NCBI GenBank assembly: GCA_018368455.1 | Contig: JAGZEG010000014.1 | Location: forward strand, 1-64,000 | DNA: 64,000 nt | Source of the DNA: Coriobacteriia bacterium | Lineage (GTDB): Bacteria; Actinomycetota; Coriobacteriia; Coriobacteriales; UMGS124 | Direction of reading: 5' to 3' | Shown: positions 58,062-64,000 of the stretch, piece by piece | Layout: each line of letters begins with the position of its first letter | Numbering within the stretch: the first letter of the stretch is position 1 | Position numbers and translations under genes: made by a program | Notes under the pieces: model-generated | Database searches by the model: none | Seen by the model: only the letters and a program-made list of their open reading frames with translations | Told to the model about the DNA's origin: nothing

Positions 58062-59366
58062 ATGCTGTTCTCCCACATCGGTATCCTCGACGAGCACTTC
58101 GACTACCAGCCCGACATGTTCGTCGGCACGCAAGGCGCCTCCATCGCCTACGTCGGCGCCGAGGAACCCTCTCCCGGGCTCGCTGCAGCATTTGGCGAGC
58201 GCTACGACGGCCGCGGCAAGCTGCTCATGCCGGCGTTCGTGAACGCCCACGCCCACGCGCCGATGGTCCTGCTGCGCGGCTATGCCGAGAACCTGCGCCT
58301 GCAGCAGTGGCTCAACGACGCCGTGTTCCCGTTCGAAGACCACCTCACCGACGACGACGTGCACGCAGGCACGCTCGTGGCCATCGCGGAGATGGCGCGC
58401 TTCGGCTGCGTCAGCTGCTCGGACATGTACTTCTGCGACGACGCCCGCTGCGAGGCCGTGCGCGCGTCCGGCGCCAAGTGCAACGTCTCGCGCGGCGTGA
58501 CCGCGTTCGGCGAGGAGGACTTCTCCCAGACGAACGACGCCAAGGCCTACGAGACGCTGTGGAACTGGAACGGTGCGGCCGGCGGGCGCATCAAGGTTGA
58601 CATGTGTCTGCACGCCGAGTACACGAACAACGAGCACACGTATCGTCAGGTCGCCGACGCCGCCCGCGAGCACGGTGCCATCGTGCACGTCCATGTCTCC
58701 GAGACGCGCGCCGAACACGAGGAATGCCAGCAGCGCCACCACGGCCTGACGCCGACGGGCCTGCTGCTCGAGACCGGCGTGCTCGACAGCCCCGTGCTCG
58801 CGGCCCACTGCGTGTGGTGCACGCCGGACGACCTAGACATCCTGGCCGCTCACGGCACAAGCATCGCGTGCAACCCCGCGAGCAACATGAAGCTCGCCAG
58901 TGGCTTCGCCCCCGTGGGAGCCATGCTGGAGCGCGGCATAAACGTCGCCATCGGCACGGATGGCGTCGCGAGCAACAACGCCCACGACATGCTGCGCGAC
59001 ACATACCTGTTCGCGACGATCTACAAGGGGGCCGCGCTCGACCCCACGCTCGTGACGCCGCCCCAGGCGCTGTTCGCCGCGACGCGCGCCGGGGCGCTGG
59101 CCCAGGGCCGCGAGGACTGTGGCCTCGTGCGCGAGGGCATGCGCGCCGACCTCACGGTGCTCGACGTCGACACGCCGTGGATGTGTCCGGCAACGGACAT
59201 GGCAGCCAACGTCGTGTATTCGGCGAGCGGATCGGACGTCGTGCTGACGATGTGCGACGGACGCGTGCTCTACCGCGACGGAGCCTGGCCGACCATCGAC
59301 GTCGAGGCCGCCATGGCAAAGACGAGGGCCGCCACACAGCGCATCCGCACCGCCCTGGGACGGTAG
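58062..59366 (+). CDS. amidohydrolase, MTA/SAH/5'-deoxyadenosine deaminase-like
   Basis: A 434-residue metal-dependent hydrolase. The metal site residues lie in FVNAHAHAPMVLLRGYAENL (residues about 60-79), HVHVSETRAEHEE, HCVWCTPDD and GTDGVASNNAHDML. This set matches the 5-methylthioadenosine/S-adenosylhomocysteine deaminase group of the ATZ/TRZ family. The gene is 56 bp upstream of a purine nucleoside phosphorylase gene, which fits conversion of adenosine analogues to inosine analogues followed by phosphorolysis. Exact substrate is inference. Confidence 0.87.
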   Translation: MLFSHIGILDEHFDYQPDMFVGTQGASIAYVGAEEPSPGLAAAFGERYDGRGKLLMPAFVNAHAHAPMVLLRGYAENLRLQQWLNDAVFPFEDHLTDDDVHAGTLVAIAEMARFGCVSCSDMYFCDDARCEAVRASGAKCNVSRGVTAFGEEDFSQTNDAKAYETLWNWNGAAGGRIKVDMCLHAEYTNNEHTYRQVADAAREHGAIVHVHVSETRAEHEECQQRHHGLTPTGLLLETGVLDSPVLAAHCVWCTPDDLDILAAHGTSIACNPASNMKLASGFAPVGAMLERGINVAIGTDGVASNNAHDMLRDTYLFATIYKGAALDPTLVTPPQALFAATRAGALAQGREDCGLVREGMRADLTVLDVDTPWMCPATDMAANVVYSASGSDVVLTMCDGRVLYRDGAWPTIDVEAAMAKTRAATQRIRTALGR

Positions 59367-59422
59367 GAAGCGTCCCCACCGTCGCCCGCGTGGCGTCGGC
59401 ATCTGGCTGAAAGGAGTCGCTC

Positions 59423-60391
59423 ATGTCGTTCGCAGATATGCCCTTTGAGCCCGGCGAGGACGAGCTTGCCGGCAAGCCCATGGGCCACGCCGGGGCAAGC
59501 GGCGTCGCAAGCGCCTGGCGCTCTGTGGGGCGCACGGCGTTTCCACTGCGCTCGCAAGGGCAGGTCGCCTCGCTGCGCAGCATGGTCGACGAAGCTGCCG
59601 GCGAGCTGCGTTCCCGCCTGCCGCTCGTGTTCGCGCCGCGTGCGCTCGTCACGCTCGGCTCGGGCCTGGGGGGCCTGGCCGACGTCGTAGAGGGCGCCGT
59701 CTTCGTCCCCTATAGCGAGCTCCCCTACATGGTGACGTCGTCGGCGCCGGGCCACGTCGGGCGCTTCGTGGCCGGCACGATCGACGGCGTGCCCGTGCTG
59801 TGCATGCAGGGTCGCCTCCACCCCTACGAGGGCTACACACCACTCGAGGTCACGTTCCCGCTGCGCGTCGCCGCTCGTCTCGGCGTCGGTGCCTTCGTCG
59901 TCACGAACGCGACGGGCGCCATCAACGCGACCTACCACCCCGGCCAGGTCGTCGCCATCGCCGACCACATCAACCTGACGGGGACGAACCCGCTCGTCGG
60001 CGCCAACGACGACGCCGAGGGCCCGCGTTTCCCCGACATGACGCGCGCCTACGACCCACAGCTGCGCGCTCTCGCCCAGCAGGTGGCCCACGACCTGGGA
60101 TACGACCTGCAGGAGGGCGTCTATCTCGGCCTGAGCGGCCCCTCGTTCGAGACACCAGCCGAGATCCGCGCCTTCCGCGCCATGGGCGCCGACCTCGTGG
60201 GCATGTCGACAGTGTGGGAGGTCATCGTGGCCGCCCACCTGGGTCTGCCGTGCCTTGGCCTCTCGCTGGCGACGAACATGGCGGCCGGCATGCTCGAGAC
60301 GCCCGTGAGCGTCGAGGACATCAACCGCTTCGCCGACGAGGGCGCTGCCGACATGCAGGCCATCGTCCGCGGCGTGCTCGCGCGGCTATAG
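59423..60391 (+). CDS. purine nucleoside phosphorylase (trimeric type)
   Basis: A 322-residue enzyme that cleaves purine nucleosides with phosphate. Motifs VTLGSGLGGLADVVE, MQGRLHPYEGYTPLEV, VVTNATGAINATYHPGQVV and GMSTVWEVIVAAHLGL are diagnostic of the PNP/MTAP trimer family (PunA-like). A 45-residue N-terminal extension precedes the core. It is the second gene of a purine salvage pair, ending before a bidirectional hairpin. Confidence 0.93.
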   Translation: MSFADMPFEPGEDELAGKPMGHAGASGVASAWRSVGRTAFPLRSQGQVASLRSMVDEAAGELRSRLPLVFAPRALVTLGSGLGGLADVVEGAVFVPYSELPYMVTSSAPGHVGRFVAGTIDGVPVLCMQGRLHPYEGYTPLEVTFPLRVAARLGVGAFVVTNATGAINATYHPGQVVAIADHINLTGTNPLVGANDDAEGPRFPDMTRAYDPQLRALAQQVAHDLGYDLQEGVYLGLSGPSFETPAEIRAFRAMGADLVGMSTVWEVIVAAHLGLPCLGLSLATNMAAGMLETPVSVEDINRFADEGAADMQAIVRGVLARL

Positions 60392-60419
60392 AGCTCCGTC
60401 GCGCTAAAGCGCAGACACT

Positions 60420-60480
60420 CCAAAAACAGCGAAGGCTCCGGAGGCAGCGCATGGCTGCGTCCGGAGCCCTCCTCGTACGT
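60420..60480. terminator. bidirectional terminator between PNP and sppA
   Basis: GGCTCCGGA (60434-60442) pairs with TCCGGAGCC (60460-60468), with an extra inner GGCAGC/GCTGC stem. On the minus strand the stem is followed by UUCGCUGUUUUUG, and on the plus strand by CTCCTCGT. It serves both convergent genes, more strongly the minus-strand one. Confidence 0.75.
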
Positions 60481-60503
60481 GAGCTGTACTCGAAAGCGCT
60501 CCC

Positions 60504-61517
60504 CTACCCCAACAGGCTGCCGAGCAGGCCGAAGTCATCAAGCAGGCTGGTCTCGGGGTCGACGCTCACGATGGCATAGCTGTCGCCGTCGATGCCCGCG
60601 AGCTCGGCGGCCTTGGCCAGCGCGTCGTCATACGTACCGATCTCGTCGACGAGACCCATGTCGAGTGCCTCCTCGCCGAAGTACGTCGTGCCGTTCGCCC
60701 AACCCTGCACCGTGGCGACGTCGACGCCGCGACCCTGCGCCACCTTCTCGACGAACGCCTCCGTCGCGCGGTCGACCTTGTCCTGCAGCAGCGCCCGCTC
60801 CTCGTCGGTCATGGCGCGCGACATGGAGCCCATGTCCTTCATGGAGGCCGACTTGACCGTCTGCGTCTCGACGCCCAGGTTATCGAGCAGGCCCTCGATG
60901 TTGTAGGACTCGATGATCGTGCCGATGGCGCCAACCTCGCTCATGTCCGTCGCCACGATCCAGTCGGACTGGCTCGCCGCCAGATAGGCGGCAGACGCGC
61001 AGTAGGAGCCGACGGAGAACACGACCGGCTTCGAGAAGTCGTCGATGTAGCTCGCGATCTCGCTGCCGTCCGACGCGGCGCCACCAGGGGACTCGACGCG
61101 CACGACAAGCGCCTTGACACTCGGGTCGTCCTCGGCCTGGCGCAGCACGGAACGCACCTCCTCCGACGAAATGTAGCCGGAGCCGATCTGGTCATCCATG
61201 TGGTAGACAGCGATGCTGTCCATCGCGAGCGTGTCGAGGCCTGTGCCGTCACCCGTCTCTCCGAGCGACGAGCCAGCGAGGTCAGCAAAGCTCCTGACGG
61301 CCGTGCCCCCGATGAGCGCGCACGAGCCGAACGTCAGCAGCGCAAGCGAGAGCAGCACGATGAGCGCGATCATGAGGCCGCGCGGCTGGCGGGGTTGTTC
61401 GACGCGCACGACGACGGGCTGCGGCACCGCACTCGCCGAGGGGGCGGGATCGGCAGCCGGCTGGGCCTGGGGCGCTGAGCCGGGCGGCGTGGGCGGCAGC
61501 GAAGAGCTCTCGTCCAT
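60504..61517 (-). CDS. sppA: signal peptide peptidase SppA
   Basis: A 337-residue membrane serine protease that degrades cleaved signal peptides. A proline-rich cytoplasmic tail precedes one membrane helix (LMIALIVLLSLALLTFGSCA). The catalytic region has RVESPGGAASDGSEI near residue 140 and the serine of SVGSYCASAAYLAA (about residue 170), with the lysine dyad expected later. This is the short, Bacillus-type SppA. ATG 61517 has AAAGGA seven bases upstream. It lies 19 bp after hom. Confidence 0.92.
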   Translation of the reverse strand: MDESSSLPPTPPGSAPQAQPAADPAPSASAVPQPVVVRVEQPRQPRGLMIALIVLLSLALLTFGSCALIGGTAVRSFADLAGSSLGETGDGTGLDTLAMDSIAVYHMDDQIGSGYISSEEVRSVLRQAEDDPSVKALVVRVESPGGAASDGSEIASYIDDFSKPVVFSVGSYCASAAYLAASQSDWIVATDMSEVGAIGTIIESYNIEGLLDNLGVETQTVKSASMKDMGSMSRAMTDEERALLQDKVDRATEAFVEKVAQGRGVDVATVQGWANGTTYFGEEALDMGLVDEIGTYDDALAKAAELAGIDGDSYAIVSVDPETSLLDDFGLLGSLLG

Positions 61518-61536
61518 GAGTGAATCCTTTCTCGAC

Positions 61537-62865
61537 CTACGCCATGGCGTCGCGGCGCCACGCCTCCGTGTCCTCGACGCGAATGACGGACGCCACACGC
61601 TCGACACCGGCCAGCGCCCGCACCTTCTCGAGCGCCGCGCTCACGTCGCGCTCCTGCGCCGAGTGCGTCACGACGACGAGCGAGGCAGGCTGGCCCTCGG
61701 CCGGCGTCGGCTGGCTCACCTGCTCGAGCGAGACGCCCGCCTCGGCGAAGATCGTGGCCACCTGGCCGAGGATGCCCGCGCGATCCTCGAAGTCCAGGCG
61801 CACGTAGTACTTCTCGTGCAGGCTCGCGACATCGCGGATGGCCTCGATGCGCTTGAACGGCTCGGCCTCAGGCAGCAGGGCGCCCCCGCGCGCAATGGGC
61901 GTCGCCAGCTCCAGTACGTCGCCCATGACGGCGCTCGCCGTCGGGAACGCTCCGGCGCCCGGGCCAAAGAACATCGTCTCACCCACGGCGTCGCCGACAA
62001 CGTACACGGCGTTGAACACGCCGTCGACGCTGGCGAGCTGGTGGTCGCGCGCGATCATGGCCGGGTGCACGCGCACGTCGAGGCCTTCCGGCGTCTGGCG
62101 CGCCACGCCGAGCAGCTTGATGGCGTAGCCGAACTCGCGGGCGTAGCGCACGTCGTCCGCCGTGATGTTGCGGATGCCCTCAATGACGGACACGTCGTCC
62201 ATCGTGACGCGTGTGTTGAAGCCGATCGTCGCCAGGATGGCGATCTTGGCGGCCGCGTCCAGGCCATCGACGTCGGCCGTCGGGTCGGCCTCGGCATAGC
62301 CCAGGCGCTGGGCGTCGGCCAGCACCTCGTCAAACGACAGCCCCTCGCGCTCCATGCGCGTCAGCATGTAGTTTGTCGTGCCGTTGACGATGCCAGCGAT
62401 CGTCAGGATGCGGTTGCCGGCCAGCGCGTGCTCAAGTGACTCGACGATGGGGATGCCACCCGCGACGGCGGCCTCGCACTTGAGCTGCACGCCGTGGTCG
62501 TGCGCCATGCCAGCCAGGTTGCCCATCTCGTGCGAGAGCGTGGCCTTGTTCGCCGTCACGACGTGCTTGCCCGCCGCAAAGGCCGCCTGGTGGATCTCGA
62601 AGCAGGGGTGCATGCCGCCCACGAGCTCGACGACGATGTCGACTGCCGGGTCGGCAACGACGTAGTGCCAGTCCGTCGTGAACACGCCGGGCTCGAGGCC
62701 CAGCTCGTCGGCGTGGCGCGCGCTGCGGGCGCACGCGCGCTGCAGGTGCAGGTCGACGCTGTAAGACTCGACGTAGCGGTCGTGGTTGCGCTGCAGCAGG
62801 CGAACGAAGCCGCCGCCGACGGTACCCAGACCGATGAGGCCGATGTTGACGGTACGCTGAGCCAT
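61537..62865 (-). CDS. hom: homoserine dehydrogenase
   Basis: A 442-residue enzyme for the aspartate pathway to threonine and methionine. The N-terminal NAD(P) motif is GLIGLGTVGGGFVRLL (residues 10-25). ADPTADVDGLDAAAKIAIL and the KLLGVARQT region mark the catalytic domain, and a C-terminal ACT domain (residues about 360-430, LDFEDRAGILGQVATIFAEA) suggests feedback control by an amino acid, most often threonine. It starts 64 bp after argS. Confidence 0.95.
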   Translation of the reverse strand: MAQRTVNIGLIGLGTVGGGFVRLLQRNHDRYVESYSVDLHLQRACARSARHADELGLEPGVFTTDWHYVVADPAVDIVVELVGGMHPCFEIHQAAFAAGKHVVTANKATLSHEMGNLAGMAHDHGVQLKCEAAVAGGIPIVESLEHALAGNRILTIAGIVNGTTNYMLTRMEREGLSFDEVLADAQRLGYAEADPTADVDGLDAAAKIAILATIGFNTRVTMDDVSVIEGIRNITADDVRYAREFGYAIKLLGVARQTPEGLDVRVHPAMIARDHQLASVDGVFNAVYVVGDAVGETMFFGPGAGAFPTASAVMGDVLELATPIARGGALLPEAEPFKRIEAIRDVASLHEKYYVRLDFEDRAGILGQVATIFAEAGVSLEQVSQPTPAEGQPASLVVVTHSAQERDVSAALEKVRALAGVERVASVIRVEDTEAWRRDAMA

Positions 62866-62929
62866 GGGGCCCTCTTTCTCTCAGGTGCTCGAACGTGCGG
62901 GTGGGCGACAGCGCCCGCGCCGGAGGATC

Positions 62930-64000
62930 CTACATGCGCTGCGGCGCGCTGACGCCGACGAGGCCCAGTGCCAGCTCGAGCGTGCGGCGGGAGGCGTCGC
63001 AGGCGGCGAGGCGCGCCTTGCTGAGCGCGGCGTCATCGGTGAGCACGTGGCAGTTGTGGTAGAAGGCGTGGAACGCCGCCGCGAGGTCCGTGGCGTAGTG
63101 CGTCAGGCGGAACGGCGCCATGTCGGCCGCGCAGCCCGCCACGACGTCGCCGAAGCCAGCGATGTGACGCGCGAGGGCCAGCTCGGAGGGGTCCGTGAGC
63201 AGCGAGAGGTCCGCGTCGTCGCCGATGAGCTCCGCGGCCAGCGCGTCCATGTCGAGCTCGCCGGCCTCGTCGTCGCGCCCGGCCGCCTTGCGCAGGATGG
63301 AGCAGATGCGCGCGTGGGCGTACTGCACGTAGTACACGGGGTTGTCCGCGCTCTGGCGCGTGGCGACCTCGATGTCGAAGTCGATGGTCTGGTCGCTGGA
63401 GCGCGACAGCAGGATGAAGCGCGTCGCGTCGGCGCCGACCTCCTCGAGCAGCTCCTCGAACGTCACCATCGTGCCCTTGCGCTTGCTCATGCGCACCGGC
63501 ACGCCGCCACGCAGCAGGTTGACGAGCTGGCCGAGCAGGACGTCGAGCTTGCCTTCGTGGCCGATGGCCGACACGAGCGCCTGCATGCGCGGCACGTAGC
63601 CGTGGTGGTCAGCGCCCCAGATGTCGATGCAGCGGTCGAAGCCGCGCGAGAACTTGTTGGCGTGGTAGGCGCAGTCGGCCGCGAAGTACGTGTAGGCGCC
63701 GTTCGCCTTGACGAGCACGCGGTCTTTGTCGTCGCCGAAGTCCGTCGAGCGGAACCACAGCGCGTCGTCCTTGTCGTAGAGGCGCCCCTCGTCGCGCAGC
63801 GTGTCGAACACGCGCGTGATGGCCGTGGCGCCGCCCTCGTCGGCAGCGTGCAGCGTACGCTCGGAGAACCACACGTCGAAGTGCGTGCCGCAACGCTCGA
63901 GAACGTCCTTGATGTTGGCGAGCATGAGCGCATAGCCCTGCTCGCGGAACTCATGCGTGCGCTCGGCGGCGTCGCGCTGCAGCCAGGACGAGCCGTCGGC
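62930..64000 (-). CDS. argS: arginyl-tRNA synthetase (partial, N-terminus outside window)
   Basis: The C-terminal 356 codons of a class I synthetase; the 5' part lies beyond the right edge. The fragment starts ADGSSWLQRDAAERTHEF, contains GADHHGYVPRMQALVSAIGH, the KMSKS-type loop RMSKRKGTMVTFEELLEEV, and ends in the DALR anticodon-binding domain (LARHIAGFGDVVAGCA, then RRTLELALGLVGVSAPQRM). The HIGH motif is in the missing part. It is upstream of hom and probably cotranscribed. Confidence 0.95.
   Translation of the reverse strand, partial: ADGSSWLQRDAAERTHEFREQGYALMLANIKDVLERCGTHFDVWFSERTLHAADEGGATAITRVFDTLRDEGRLYDKDDALWFRSTDFGDDKDRVLVKANGAYTYFAADCAYHANKFSRGFDRCIDIWGADHHGYVPRMQALVSAIGHEGKLDVLLGQLVNLLRGGVPVRMSKRKGTMVTFEELLEEVGADATRFILLSRSSDQTIDFDIEVATRQSADNPVYYVQYAHARICSILRKAAGRDDEAGELDMDALAAELIGDDADLSLLTDPSELALARHIAGFGDVVAGCAADMAPFRLTHYATDLAAAFHAFYHNCHVLTDDAALSKARLAACDASRRTLELALGLVGVSAPQRM

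Overview
The window is GC-rich bacterial chromosome with dense operons, mostly on the minus strand. Gene content points to class Coriobacteriia (Actinomycetota): Tat-exported flavoproteins beside a multi-membrane LuxR-type regulator, a steA/steB/recN/nadK/tlyA cluster, a T-box-controlled pheS and a two-subunit pyruvate carboxylase. An Olsenella/Collinsella/Eggerthella-like gut or oral anaerobe is likely, but the genus cannot be fixed from sequence alone. No rRNA, CRISPR array, phage or insertion sequence was seen.

Layout. 1-3833: the promoter end of a cell-surface polysaccharide operon. It has two tandem NusG/LoaP-like antiterminator paralogs, then a priming sugar transferase, a WecG/TagA-type glycosyltransferase and a partial CapE/FnlA-type dehydratase. 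The first NusG paralog carries a ten-base G tract between its ribosome-binding site and its NusG domain. 3904-13642: housekeeping genes folC, valS, a VTT membrane protein, clpX, clpP, tig and tRNA-Leu. 13835-18390 (plus strand): tRNA-Pro and tRNA-Gly, an LTA-synthase-like phosphoglycerol transferase, an iron-sulfur aldo/keto reductase and a 35-residue membrane peptide. 18853-26755: a peptide-export island, described below. 27030-40602: tRNA-Arg and a long operon or set of operons running recN-steA-steB-MraY-like and accC-pycB-dxs-nusB-tlyA-nadK. 40778-48720: a glycosyltransferase, two LCP-like membrane proteins, pheT, pheS and the pheS T-box leader. 48801-55058: a LuxR-type regulator divergent from two Tat-exported FAD proteins. 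55398-64000: an ABC-class ATPase, a nucleoside deaminase-like amidohydrolase with purine nucleoside phosphorylase, then sppA, hom and a partial argS.

The best candidate for an undescribed system is the 18.8-26.8 kb island. A membrane SpoIIE-type phosphatase fused to an RsbW-like ATPase domain is followed by a 55-residue precursor with a textbook double-glycine leader and a 13-residue core. After an intergenic terminator come a STAS anti-sigma antagonist, a truncated HlyD-like membrane protein, a C39 peptidase/ABC exporter and a second ABC exporter. Partner-switch signalling parts therefore sit inside a peptide maturation and export operon, with no modification enzyme and no sigma factor nearby.

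Two further signals stand out. One is the probable phase-variable switch in the NusG paralog. The other is a family of about 160-285 bp intergenic palindromic elements (14.2, 18.5, 46.9, 55.1 and 57.6 kb) built from inverted arms; several share a short central core, and no recognised mobile element explains them.
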